This document shows, piece by piece, positions 55,635 through 64,000 of a DNA stretch of 64,000 nt (position 1 is the stretch's first letter; each line of letters starts with the position of its first letter). The position numbers and the translations under genes were made by a program. The notes under the pieces were generated by a model. That model saw only the letters and a list, made by a program, of their open reading frames with translations, was not told the origin of the DNA and made no database searches. Origin of the DNA: Cyclobacterium sp. (GTDB lineage: Bacteria > Bacteroidota > Bacteroidia > Cytophagales > Cyclobacteriaceae); the NCBI RefSeq assembly GCF_014762705.1, contig NZ_JABURL010000015.1, forward strand, positions 80,812-144,811, written 5' to 3'.

Positions 55635-57533
55635 TTATTCAATTCTTCCCTCGATTATTTTTTCCACAACATCGGGATCGAGTAGGGTGGAGGTATCTCC
55701 CATGTTGTCCATGTTACCTTCAGCTACCTTTCTCAGAATCCTGCGCATGATTTTACCTGACCGGGTTTTTGGCAATCCGGGTACAATCTGAATCTTATCC
55801 GGCTTGGCAATCGGGCCGATGATTTTTGTCACGGTATCCTTGATTTCATTGGTCAGGCTTTGCTCGGACCTGTTTTTCATGTCGCAGATCACATAGGCAT
55901 AGATTCCTTGTCCTTTCACCTGGTGTGGATATCCCACCACTGCCGATTCTACTACCAGTGGGTGTTCGTTGATGGCGTTTTCTACCTCAGCCGTACCCAT
56001 ACGGTGACCGGAAACATTAATCACATCATCTACTCTTCCCAGAATACGGTAATAGCCATCGTGGTCTCTTTTGACACCATCTCCGGTGAAATACATCCCT
56101 TTATAGGTAGCAAAATAAGTTTGTCTGCATCGATCATGGTCTCCGTAAGTAGTACGGATCATTCCGGGCCATGGAAATTTAATACATAGATTCCCTTCAA
56201 CCGAATTACCAGTCATTTCTTTACCATCGGGATCCATAATGGCCAATTGTACGCCTGGCAAAGGCAATGTGGCATAGGCGGGTTTGGTGGGAGTAATACC
56301 TGCCAATGGAGAGACCATGATGCCTCCTGTCTCCGTTTGCCACCAGGTATCTACTATGGGACATTTTGTTTTACCGATATGGGTATGGTACCAATGCCAG
56401 GCTTCTTCATTGATGGGTTCACCAACGGAACCAAGCACCTTAAGGGAGTCCAGTTTAAATGGCTCGATCGGTTCTGTGCCATGAGCCTGTAATGCGCGGA
56501 TAGCGGTAGGTGCAGTATAGAACTGATTCACTTTGTACTTATCCACGATTTCCCAAAAACGTCCGGCATGGGGGTAGGTAGGCACACCCTCAAACATGAT
56601 TGAGGTAGCCCCTGATAACAGCGGCCCATATACAATATAGGAGTGTCCGGTAATCCAGCCAATATCCGCCGTACACCAGTACACGTCTCCCGGATTGTAC
56701 TGAAAAACGTTCTCAAAGGTATATTTGGAATACACCATATATCCTCCACAGGTATGCACCACTCCTTTAGGCTTTCCGGTAGAGCCTGAGGTATATAATA
56801 TAAAGAGCATGTCTTCACTGTCCATTTCCACGGCCTCCTGCTTGGTGCTTTTTCCTTCGATGGCCTCATGCCACCAAAAATCCCGGCCTGCCTTCATGGT
56901 CACTTCCTGCCCTGTCCTTTGGTAAACAATTACAGATGTGACGGTACTGGTTTTTTCCAAGGCTTCGTCCACTACTGCTTTTACGGGAATTTTTTTGTTT
57001 CCCCTGAAATTACCGTCGGCTGTCAATACTACCTTGGCCTCGCAATCATTGATCCGGTCAGAGAGGGCATTGCTGGAAAACCCTGCAAAAACGACCGAAT
57101 GGACGGCACCTACCCTGGCACAGGCCAGCATGGCCACTGCTGCCTCAGGCACCATGGGCATGTAAATGATTACCTTATCCCCTTTTTGTACTCCTTTTTC
57201 CTGCAGGACATGGGAAAACCGGCAAACCTCTTCATAAAGTTGCCGATAAGTTAGTGTTCGGCTAGCTTCTCCGGGCTCGTTGGGTTCCCAGATAATGGCA
57301 GGTTTGTCTCCGATGGTGTAAAGGTGCCTTTCCAGTATATTTTCGGTGATATTTAATTTGCCATTGAGGAACCATTTGACATCGGGCCCCTCAAAATTCC
57401 AGTCCAATACTTTGTCCCAGCGCTTTTTCCAATGAAAAGAATCAGCTACCCTGGCCCAGAAATTTTCCGGATCGGCTACGCTTTTCTGGTATTCATGGAA
57501 ATAACCGCTAAGGGTATGAATTCTATCACTCAT
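55635..57533 (-). CDS. acs: Acetyl-CoA synthetase (AMP-forming)
   Basis: 632 residues. Activates acetate to acetyl-CoA through acetyl-AMP. Clear motifs: YTSGSTGKPKGVVHT (P-loop), WWQTETGG, YFTGDGVKRDHDGYY and the C-terminal Lys loop TRSGKIMRRILRK, where the Lys can be acetylated to switch the enzyme off. Size is normal. It follows a sodium:solute symporter gene (gap 84 bp) that is thought to import acetate. Confidence 0.97.
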   Translation of the reverse strand: MSDRIHTLSGYFHEYQKSVADPENFWARVADSFHWKKRWDKVLDWNFEGPDVKWFLNGKLNITENILERHLYTIGDKPAIIWEPNEPGEASRTLTYRQLYEEVCRFSHVLQEKGVQKGDKVIIYMPMVPEAAVAMLACARVGAVHSVVFAGFSSNALSDRINDCEAKVVLTADGNFRGNKKIPVKAVVDEALEKTSTVTSVIVYQRTGQEVTMKAGRDFWWHEAIEGKSTKQEAVEMDSEDMLFILYTSGSTGKPKGVVHTCGGYMVYSKYTFENVFQYNPGDVYWCTADIGWITGHSYIVYGPLLSGATSIMFEGVPTYPHAGRFWEIVDKYKVNQFYTAPTAIRALQAHGTEPIEPFKLDSLKVLGSVGEPINEEAWHWYHTHIGKTKCPIVDTWWQTETGGIMVSPLAGITPTKPAYATLPLPGVQLAIMDPDGKEMTGNSVEGNLCIKFPWPGMIRTTYGDHDRCRQTYFATYKGMYFTGDGVKRDHDGYYRILGRVDDVINVSGHRMGTAEVENAINEHPLVVESAVVGYPHQVKGQGIYAYVICDMKNRSEQSLTNEIKDTVTKIIGPIAKPDKIQIVPGLPKTRSGKIMRRILRKVAEGNMDNMGDTSTLLDPDVVEKIIEGRIE

Positions 57534-57617
57534 CTTCAGGTATTTTTGGTTTTAAATCTGATATAAATTAAGCTAAAATTATTCAATTCCCATACTTGGG
57601 TAGATTTGAGTCTTCTA

Positions 57618-59303
57618 TTAATGGTCTTGCGCCTTGCCTGCTCCCCTTGGAATCCTGATGTCCTGGATCATTTCCTGCACATGCTCCGGTGGATCCGGCG
57701 TAAACTTGGAGACCACAAAACAAGCCAGAAAATTGATCAGCATGCCAAAGGATCCAATGCCCTCCGGTGAAATTCCAAACCACCAATTGTCCATATTATT
57801 AGCTTCAGGATGGATAAATTTAAAATATATGATGTAGCCAAGAGTAAAAACCAATCCACTGATCATACCAGCTATGGCCCCTTCCTTGTTCATTCTTGTA
57901 GAAAAGATGCCCATGATTATTACCGGGAAAAAGGATGCCGCTGCCAGACCAAAGGCGAAAGCAACCACCTCCGCTACAAAGCCAGGGGGATTGATTCCAA
58001 AATAGCCTGCTATAATTACTGCTACAGCCGCTGCCATTCTGGCAATGATCAATTCCGTTTTTTCCGTCATGGTCGGAACAAAGGTTCGGAACAGGTCCCG
58101 GGAAACAGAAGTGGAAATGACCAAAAGCAATCCGGCAGCCGTAGACAATGCCGCAGCCATTCCTCCCGCTGCCACCAGACCGACCACCCAGTTGGGTGGC
58201 TCTGCTATCTCAGGTGCGGCCAGGACCATGATATCCTTATCCACTGTGAGTTCGTTGCTTTCCGGATCAGCCAGGTATTGAACCAGTCCATCGTTATTCT
58301 TATCTTCAACCACAATTAGATTGGTCTTTTGCCAATTTTCCACCCAGTCCGGAAGCTTGTCCACCGGCTGTCCGGCAACAGTATCTATGGCATTGTAGAT
58401 CCCAAAAGCTGCTACCGCCGGGGCTGTGGTGTACAATATTGCGATAAATACCAAGGCATATCCTGCCGAAAGCCTGGCATCCCTGACACGGGGTACCGTA
58501 AAAAACCGGACGATTACATGGGGTAAGCCGGCTGTTCCCACCATCAAAGCCAGTGTAATGGCAAACATATCCGTAAGGGACTTCCTTCCTGCTGTATACT
58601 GATGAAAGCCCAAATCTGCCAGGATACCATCCAGCTTGTCAAGGAGGTAGGTGCCATCCTGCACCGTTCCACCCAATCCCAACTGGGGTATGGGGTTTCC
58701 GGTCAGTTGGATGGAAATGAAAATGGCTGGAACCATAAAGGCAAAGATCAGCACACAATACTGGGCTACCTGGGTATAGGTAATCCCTTTCATGCCGCCC
58801 ATAACCGCATAAAAAAATACAATGGTCATGCCTATCAACACTCCTGTTTCAATATCTACCTCCAGGTACCTTGAAAACACAATACCCACCCCACGCATTT
58901 GTCCGGCTACATAGGTAAAAGAAATGAACAGGGCACAAAACACCGCTACTACCCGGGCTTTGTTGCTGTAATAGCGATCCCCAACGAAATCCGGAACCGT
59001 AAATTTCCCGAACTTTCTCAAGTAAGGAGCCAATAGCAGGGCCAGCAATACATAACCTCCGGTCCAGCCCATAAGGTAAACCGAACCATCATATCCCGAA
59101 AACGCGATTATTCCTGCCATGGAGATAAAAGATGCGGCCGACATCCAGTCGGCGGCCGTTGCCATGCCATTGGCCAATGGAGAAACGCCACCTCCTGCTG
59201 TATAAAATTCTTTGGTAGAGCTTGCTCTGGTGTAAATGGCAATACCAATGTACAGGGCAAAAGAAAGGCCTACCAGAATGTAGGTCCAGGTTAAAATATC
59301 CAT
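57618..59303 (-). CDS. Sodium:solute symporter, acetate-type large subunit
   Basis: 561 residues with about 13 membrane helices; SSSF-type marks are YTAGGGVSPLANGMATAADWMSAASF (parts), FVGDRYYSNKARVVA and AALSTAAGLLLVISTSVSRDLFR (parts). A loop of about 70 residues in the middle (NWQKTNLIVVEDKNNDG...) is typical of the VC_2705-like group. Together with the small DUF4212 partner just upstream it likely imports acetate or another short acid with sodium. Confidence 0.92.
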   Translation of the reverse strand: MDILTWTYILVGLSFALYIGIAIYTRASSTKEFYTAGGGVSPLANGMATAADWMSAASFISMAGIIAFSGYDGSVYLMGWTGGYVLLALLLAPYLRKFGKFTVPDFVGDRYYSNKARVVAVFCALFISFTYVAGQMRGVGIVFSRYLEVDIETGVLIGMTIVFFYAVMGGMKGITYTQVAQYCVLIFAFMVPAIFISIQLTGNPIPQLGLGGTVQDGTYLLDKLDGILADLGFHQYTAGRKSLTDMFAITLALMVGTAGLPHVIVRFFTVPRVRDARLSAGYALVFIAILYTTAPAVAAFGIYNAIDTVAGQPVDKLPDWVENWQKTNLIVVEDKNNDGLVQYLADPESNELTVDKDIMVLAAPEIAEPPNWVVGLVAAGGMAAALSTAAGLLLVISTSVSRDLFRTFVPTMTEKTELIIARMAAAVAVIIAGYFGINPPGFVAEVVAFAFGLAAASFFPVIIMGIFSTRMNKEGAIAGMISGLVFTLGYIIYFKFIHPEANNMDNWWFGISPEGIGSFGMLINFLACFVVSKFTPDPPEHVQEMIQDIRIPRGAGKAQDH

Positions 59304-59320
59304 AATAGGGTCAAAAGGGG

Positions 59321-59584
59321 TTATTTTTCGTTAACATCAAATGCTTCGTCCAGCTTGTTCATCTTATAGACATAGACAAAAATCAGGACCACAAAGGTAA
59401 ATATGGAGCCTTGTTGCGCAAACCAGAAACCTAGTTTGTAACCTCCTATCTTAATGGCATTCAGAGGCTCCGCCAGCAGGATTCCAAATCCAAAGGAGAC
59501 CAGAAACCAGATGGAAAGCAGGATCAGCACCGTCCTGATGTTTTTCCTCCAATATTTTTTCATTTGTTGCTTATGGTTTTCCAT
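59321..59584 (-). CDS. DUF4212 small subunit of the symporter
   Basis: 87 residues with two membrane helices (VLILLSIWFLVSFGFGIL; FTFVVLIFVYVYKMNKLDE) and a charged N-terminus. The motif LNAIKIGGYKLGFWFAQQGS is the DUF4212 hallmark. Encoded 17 bp upstream of the symporter; the two go together in almost all known cases. Confidence 0.93.
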   Translation of the reverse strand: MENHKQQMKKYWRKNIRTVLILLSIWFLVSFGFGILLAEPLNAIKIGGYKLGFWFAQQGSIFTFVVLIFVYVYKMNKLDEAFDVNEK

Positions 59585-59728
59585 ATTTTAGGTCATTGCA
59601 ATTATTAAATGTTGAAAATATTCAAAATTTCCGTAAAATTCAGCCCTTTTGGCGTATCCTTTCCAAATTATAACAGTTTCGGTGAAAGAACAAGATAAAT
59701 GGCCCGGCAAATATTGGTCATTCGCTTC

Positions 59729-60250
59729 TTATTCCTTTTTTCTTGCTTCAATGGCTGCAATTCCTGCCTTCAGCCGATCCTCCGGACTACCGGAAATTTT
59801 CTCCCAGGTTACCCCGGAAGATACTAAAACCTGCTCATATAGCTGCATAAAATACTTCCGCATATCCGGATCAGGATGTTCCCTCAAGGGGTCATCCTGC
59901 CAGGGAATATCAATATCCGTAAGCAGATACAGATCGTATTTCCGTTTTTGAATTTGTTGATCTATCCAAGGATGTGTTCTGCCGTATTTATGCTCACTCC
60001 AGATTTTGATAACCCGCAAATCCGTATCGCAAAACAGCATTTCCCTTGCCTCCCTGGACTGTTTATTTTCCAATTGGATTTGTCCCCTGGCCATTTCAAG
60101 CAAATCTTCAAAGCGATAAGGCCGATCCAGTTCCAAAAGATAATCCCTGGCAAATTCCGGCACCCAGGGTTCCGAATAGTGTGCCGCCAAATCCTGACTC
60201 AGGGTGCTTTTTCCAGTGGACTCGGGCCCTATAATCACAACTTTATCCAT
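59729..60250 (-). CDS. NadR-like ATP-binding kinase
   Basis: 173 residues from MDKVVIIGPES, overlapping the stop of pnuC by 8 bp. P-loop GPESTGKST, then FARDYLLELDRPYRFEDL and DLYLLTDIDIPWQDDPLREH match the C-terminal ribosylnicotinamide-kinase domain of NadR. The adenylyltransferase and HTH domains of full NadR are lacking. It should phosphorylate nicotinamide riboside brought in by PnuC. Confidence 0.9.
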   Translation of the reverse strand: MDKVVIIGPESTGKSTLSQDLAAHYSEPWVPEFARDYLLELDRPYRFEDLLEMARGQIQLENKQSREAREMLFCDTDLRVIKIWSEHKYGRTHPWIDQQIQKRKYDLYLLTDIDIPWQDDPLREHPDPDMRKYFMQLYEQVLVSSGVTWEKISGSPEDRLKAGIAAIEARKKE

Positions 60251-60866
60251 TTTTGAGGGCATAAACTTTGGCAATTCGGATCCAGGCAACCAATCCCAAT
60301 ACAGCCAAAACCGTAAAAACCAGAAACTGAAAGGAAGTCAACAAAAGGCCTTTGTAAAGGTACAAGGGTACGGATACCACATCTGTTATGATCCAGGCAA
60401 TCCAGTTCTCTACCTTCTTCTTCGCCATCAACCACATGCCCACAAATGCCGTGGCCGTGGTAAAGGAATCCCAATACGGTACATCACTATCGGTAAACGT
60501 ATGAAGTACAAAGTACAAAGTTACATAGGACACCAGCAATAAAAGCAAGGCATTAACCATTCCTCTGGTACCCAACCAGGTAATGGGAACACTGGCTTTC
60601 CCAGGTCTGGGGTGGGACCAGATATACCAGCCGACAATGGACATGACAAAATAATAGCCATTGATGCCCATATCGGCATACAGCCTGACCTGAAAACAAA
60701 TCCACACATAGATCAGGGTACTGATAATCCCCGTAGGAAAAACCAGAATATTTTCCTTCATGGAATAATATACCGAAGCCAGGCCAAAAAAAACGGCCAC
60801 AGCTTCCAGCCAACTCATTTCCTGTATACCTGTTTGCAGGCCCTCTAAGATGTATTGCCAATCCAC
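60243..60866 (-). CDS. pnuC: Nicotinamide riboside transporter PnuC
   Basis: 207 residues with seven membrane helices; typical marks WLEAVAVFFGLASVYYSM, YYFVMSIVGWYIW and ENWIAWIITDVVSVPLY. It carries out facilitated uptake, with trapping by the kinase encoded next. PnuC in Bacteroidota may also serve thiamine (PnuT), but the kinase partner and lack of a TPP riboswitch favour nicotinamide riboside. Confidence 0.93.
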   Translation of the reverse strand: MDWQYILEGLQTGIQEMSWLEAVAVFFGLASVYYSMKENILVFPTGIISTLIYVWICFQVRLYADMGINGYYFVMSIVGWYIWSHPRPGKASVPITWLGTRGMVNALLLLLVSYVTLYFVLHTFTDSDVPYWDSFTTATAFVGMWLMAKKKVENWIAWIITDVVSVPLYLYKGLLLTSFQFLVFTVLAVLGLVAWIRIAKVYALKNG

Positions 60867-60920
60867 GGGGTGAAATTGAAATAAAAAACTTACATAAAAA
60901 AATCAAAAACCCCTTGTCCA

Positions 60921-61305
60921 TGACCTTTGGGGTTTATACATCCCCAAAGGTCTGACCTGAAGCGTTCACGAAAAAAACCTTCCAGGTCCCGAAGACCTCA
61001 AAGGTTAGAATGAAACCATGACCTTTGGGGTTTTCAGACACCGCGAAGGTCTCTCTCGGAGCGTTAACGATAAAAACCTTCAAGGTCCCGAAGACCTCAA
61101 AGGTTAGAATGTAATCATGACCTTTGGGGTTTTCAGACACCCCGAAGGTCTCTCTCGGAGCGTTCACGATAAAAACCTTCGAGGTCCCAAAGACCTCAAA
61201 GGTTAAAAGGGAACCCGACCTTTGGGGTTTTCAGACAACCCGAAGGTCTCTCTCGGAGCGTTAACGATAAAAGCTTCGGGGACCAAAGACCTCAAAGCTT
61301 AATGC
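60921..61305. repeat. Four tandem 98-99 bp hairpin-bearing units
   Basis: Units start at 60921, 61019, 61118 and 61216-61217. Each has an outer hairpin beginning GACCTTTGGGG (perfect 11-bp stem in unit 1: CCCCAAAGGTC) and a second hairpin AACCTT..GGTC/GACCTCAAAGGTT. On the minus strand the second hairpin is followed by TTTTTATCG, so each unit looks like a terminator; unit 4 ends 8 bp after the GMC stop. In unit 4 AACCTT/AAGGTT has become AAGCTT/AAGCTT, a paired change that keeps the stem. A short open frame through the array (60934-61167) is a by-product. Confidence 0.85.
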
Positions 61306-61307
61306 AT

Positions 61308-63050
61308 TTACCCAATATTCTTCTTTTTCAACTGATCCACTATGTATTCAGAAGTCCGGATCGAAAGCGCCATAATGGTCCAGGTAGGATTTTTATCGGC
61401 CTGTGAGACAAATGAAGCAGCATCCACTACAAAAAGGTTTTTACATTCATGAGCCTGGGAATACTTGTTCAATACGGAAGTTTTGGGATCATCTCCCATC
61501 CTTGCCGTACCCACCTCATGGATGATTCTACCTGGCGCAGCCAGCCCATATTGGTTTTCCGCACCAGGCTTGGTGCCCATCACCTGAGCACCCATGGCAT
61601 CAAAAATTTCTTCAAAAGTATCCTGCATGTGCCTGGCCTGTTTCACCTCATGCTCGGTCCAATTGTAATGGAAACGCAATACAGGAATACCGAATTTGTC
61701 TACGGTATTGGGATCTATTTCACAGTAATTGTCATATTGCGGCACGCTTTCCCCTCTTCCTGCAATGCCTACCGTTGCGCCATAAACGCTTCTGATATCT
61801 TTTTTCAATCCAGCTCCATATCCGCCATTGGGGCTGGCCTTACCAAATTCGTCCTTAATAAATTTTCTCATGGAATCCATTCCAAAACCAAAGCCATAAT
61901 TGGGCATGCGCATGCCTCCGCCAAATTCCAGATGATAACCTCTGGGGAAATCCAGTTTTTTATTGTCCAGCCACCATGGCGTATATACATGCATAGAGCC
62001 TACTCCGTCTTCGTTATACTTGTCCCTGCCCAGAAACTCAGGCATCAGGGCAGATCGGCTGGCACCTGTAGAATCATGCAGGTAGTGCCCTAAGGTACCA
62101 CTGCTGTTGGAAATGCCGTTGGGGTGTTGCGGAGAGCTGGAATTCATCATGATCCTGGCACTCTCACAAGCGGAAGCACCCAAAACCACCACCCTGGCCT
62201 TTAATTTGTATTCCTGCATGTCCACCTTGCTGACATAGGAAATGCCTGTTGCTTCCCCTTTTTCATCGGTCGTCACCTTTCTTACCATGGCGTAGGTATA
62301 CAGGTCCACATTTCCTTTCTTCATCGCTGGTTTTACAAGTACCGTGCCTGCGGAAAAATCTGCATATACCTGGCAGGCCCGGTTACATTGAGCGCAGAAA
62401 AAACATGTGCCCCTTTCATTGTTTACAGGACGTGTCAAAACAGAAATTCTGGAAGGAATCACGGGAAGGTTGATCTTTTTCCCTCCCTTCATAAAGGCCA
62501 ACTCATGCAACCTGGGTTTGGGGGGAGGAAGAAAGTAACCGTCCGGCTCATTTCGGATGCCCTCTTTGGTACCAAAAACCCCTACTATTTGATCCACCCT
62601 GTCATAATAGGGTTTGACATCCTCATATCCTATGGGCCAGTTATCACCCAATCCGTCAATGCTTTTTCTTTTAAAATCATCCGGGCCAAACCGAAGGGAA
62701 ATTCTCCCCCAGTGATTGGTTCTACCCCCCACCATTCGTGAACGAAACCAATCGAATTGGGTCCCATCCTTCCGGGTGTAAGGTTCTCCTTCAATATCCC
62801 ATCCACCATAAGCGGCATCGAAATCTCCAAAAGCCCTCACAGTATTGGCTCCTCGTCTCGGAGATTCCCATGGCCAGCGCAGTTGGGTACGGTATTCTTC
62901 AAGGGCAGGATCAAAATCACTTCCTGCTTCTACCACGGCCACACTCAAGCCTGATTCTGATAGGATTTTGCTGGCCATTCCTCCTCCTGCACCAGATCCT
63001 ACAATAATAACATCGTAGGTATCCATGGATGATTGTATTTCAAAACTCAT
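61308..63050 (-). CDS. GMC family FAD oxidoreductase
   Basis: 580 residues. FAD-binding [17 protein letters not shown] at the N-terminus, a second GMC mark near [16 protein letters not shown], then a C-terminal [15 protein letters not shown] and [20 protein letters not shown] with the active His. A central Cys-rich patch [15 protein letters not shown] (residues about 216-230) is kept in the gluconate 2-dehydrogenase-like group. Bacteroidota members normally act with a small Tat-exported subunit 3 gene; none is next to it. Substrate is likely a sugar or polyol. Confidence 0.9.
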   Translation of the reverse strand: MSFEIQSSMDTYDVIIVGSGAGGGMASKILSESGLSVAVVEAGSDFDPALEEYRTQLRWPWESPRRGANTVRAFGDFDAAYGGWDIEGEPYTRKDGTQFDWFRSRMVGGRTNHWGRISLRFGPDDFKRKSIDGLGDNWPIGYEDVKPYYDRVDQIVGVFGTKEGIRNEPDGYFLPPPKPRLHELAFMKGGKKINLPVIPSRISVLTRPVNNERGTCFFCAQCNRACQVYADFSAGTVLVKPAMKKGNVDLYTYAMVRKVTTDEKGEATGISYVSKVDMQEYKLKARVVVLGASACESARIMMNSSSPQHPNGISNSSGTLGHYLHDSTGASRSALMPEFLGRDKYNEDGVGSMHVYTPWWLDNKKLDFPRGYHLEFGGGMRMPNYGFGFGMDSMRKFIKDEFGKASPNGGYGAGLKKDIRSVYGATVGIAGRGESVPQYDNYCEIDPNTVDKFGIPVLRFHYNWTEHEVKQARHMQDTFEEIFDAMGAQVMGTKPGAENQYGLAAPGRIIHEVGTARMGDDPKTSVLNKYSQAHECKNLFVVDAASFVSQADKNPTWTIMALSIRTSEYIVDQLKKKNIG

Positions 63051-63424
63051 TGATATGTAATTTTATTGACTGCCCAAAATAAAAGATAATCTGCAATTTT
63101 TCACCATGCCATTTTTGAATCTGCTTTCATCGCAAGCCAGACAACAAATTCAAACCGAATATTAATTTATCATGTCGTATCATCCCTGCTAAATCAATCT
63201 GCTGTATCCAATAATAAGTGGTATTTTCCAATGATTATTTTTATGCCTGCTTTCAAAAATAAATGTCCCATAGCGCTGTAAAATATTCTTGATTTCGGAA
63301 AGAAGGATTTTAAAGGGATAAATTTTATTTTGGCCAAACATTTACTAATCTTATACTTCCAAAATAACAAAAGTACTAGTCTTGAAGGTAAGTTACTTTT
63401 TAGACACAAAACACCTCGCATAAA
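63051..63424. other. Divergent intergenic stretch before the dehydratase gene
   Basis: AT-rich, 374 bp, with no gene, repeat or convincing promoter pair. An open frame on the minus strand (63194-63421) has no family likeness. Confidence 0.4.
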
Positions 63425-64000
63425 ATGAGCAAAAAGGAAAGAAGAAGTCAGGGCTGGTTTGGCAAAACCGGCAAAGACGGCCTGATATACAGGTCATGGT
63501 TTAAAAAGCAAGGAATTCCAACCCATGAATTAGGGGGCAAGCCAATCATCGGTATTTGTAATACCTGGTCGGAATTAACTCCCTGTAATTCCCACTTCAG
63601 GGAATTGGCTGAGTTTGTGAAAAAGGGTGTATTTGAAGCAGGAGGCTATCCGGTAGAATTTCCCGTTATGTCACTAGGGGAAACCGTGATGAAGCCTACA
63701 GCCATGCTCTATAGAAATCTCGCCAGCATGGATACCGAAGAATCCATCAGGGCCAACCCCCTGGATGGAGTGGTTTTGCTTTGTGGCTGTGATAAGACTA
63801 CGCCTTCTCTGGTCATGGGTGCCAGCAGTGTCAATCTGCCTACCATCGTGGTATCCGGAGGACCCATGCTAACCGGAAGATACAGGGGAGCTGAAGTGAG
63901 CACCAGCGATATCTGGAGATTTAGTGAAGCGTCCAGACAGGGGAAAATGACCCAAGAGGACCTGTATGTGGCGGAATCCAGCCTTTGCCGAAGTGATGGG
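63425..64000 (+). CDS. IlvD/Edd family dehydratase, 5' part
   Basis: 192 codons are in the window; the gene runs off the right end. MSKKERRSQGWFGKTGKDGL and CNTWSELTPCNSHFRELAE mark the sugar-acid branch of the IlvD/Edd iron-sulfur dehydratases (arabinonate or xylonate type) rather than branched-chain DHAD, whose equivalent reads SWNEVTPCN. GCDKTTPSLVMGASSVNLP has the cluster Cys. It should turn a sugar acid into a 2-keto-3-deoxy acid. Divergent from the GMC oxidoreductase gene, which could make such acids. Confidence 0.9.
   Translation, partial: MSKKERRSQGWFGKTGKDGLIYRSWFKKQGIPTHELGGKPIIGICNTWSELTPCNSHFRELAEFVKKGVFEAGGYPVEFPVMSLGETVMKPTAMLYRNLASMDTEESIRANPLDGVVLLCGCDKTTPSLVMGASSVNLPTIVVSGGPMLTGRYRGAEVSTSDIWRFSEASRQGKMTQEDLYVAESSLCRSDG

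Noticed and set aside
60867..60920. TPP riboswitch before pnuC
   Set aside because: No CTGAGA/thi-box sequence; the transporter is paired with a NadR-like kinase instead.
60934..61167. Open frame with 33-residue repeats (NAPRETF...SENPKGH) on the minus strand
   Set aside because: It only arises because the 99-bp array unit is a multiple of three; it has no upstream signals and the frame breaks in unit 1.
60921..61305. CRISPR or other guide-type array
   Set aside because: Units are contiguous with no variable spacers, and there are no cas or similar effector genes nearby.
63194..63421. 75-codon minus-strand frame upstream of the dehydratase
   Set aside because: Basic, hydrophobic, AT-driven translation in the promoter region of the dehydratase gene.

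Overview
The window reads as chromosomal DNA of a member of the Bacteroidota, most likely of the Cytophagia/Cyclobacteriaceae type (inference from gene families; no rRNA gene is present to settle it). The signs are a fused SecDF, a TonB-dependent barrel with a carboxypeptidase-regulatory-like N-terminal domain, DUF4403 and DUF5995 proteins, a BlaR1-TonB fusion, a six-bladed propeller lipoprotein, a bacillithiol-type redox protein, AT-rich start regions without Shine-Dalgarno sequences, and several promoter boxes of the Bacteroidota form TTTG-N19-TAnnTTTG. No tRNA, rRNA, CRISPR array, intact insertion sequence or prophage was seen.

Layout. 1-15.7 kb: housekeeping genes (secDF, metK, a type I GAPDH) mixed with envelope and stress genes, a frameshifted DinB-like gene, an unusual cytochrome/FG-GAP lipoprotein, a lone response regulator and a phosphopantetheinyl transferase. 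15.8-22.8 kb: a large SWIM-SNF2 helicase, a propeller/thioredoxin-like lipoprotein pair, a TetR regulator with a clear operator, and an AlkB-type repair dioxygenase. 23-30.4 kb: a two-subunit molybdenum hydroxylase (IorAB type), a BlaI/BlaR1 pair and a multi-PAS histidine kinase. 30.5-42.6 kb: a GNAT enzyme, a bacterial eRF1-like protein (baeRF3 type), a GlxA-type AraC regulator, glyoxalase-fold and SnoaL-like small proteins, an epimerase, a methyltransferase and an MFS exporter, a serine beta-lactamase-like hydrolase, a DEAD-box helicase and DUF5995. 43-46.1 kb: a molybdate locus, modE-like regulator, molybdopterin-domain protein, modA, modB, modC. 46.5-53 kb: a decayed KilA-N gene, outer-membrane proteins, YtxJ and DUF4403. 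53-59.6 kb: an acetate-use module (DUF4212 plus sodium:solute symporter, acetyl-CoA synthetase, cNMP/CBS/DUF294 protein, DEDDh exonuclease). 59.7-64 kb: an NAD-salvage pair (PnuC and a NadR-like kinase), a tandem array of 98-99 bp units, a GMC oxidoreductase and the start of an IlvD/Edd dehydratase.

How parts fit together. The molybdate importer and the molybdopterin-domain protein are probably controlled by the ModE-like protein through a ModE-type box that lies on a good promoter; imported molybdate would also serve the IorAB hydroxylase 18 kb away. The acetate module couples uptake, activation and a putative nucleotide-sensing regulator. The most notable non-coding items are the hairpin-rich tandem array next to the GMC gene, which shows a compensatory base change, an 18-bp perfect inverted repeat at 9.2 kb, a TetR operator set exactly in a promoter spacer, and two families of dispersed intergenic repeats. 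No wholly new multi-gene system could be shown; the strongest candidates for follow-up are the ModE regulation with its missing molybdate-sensing domains, the repeat array, and the eRF1-like protein.
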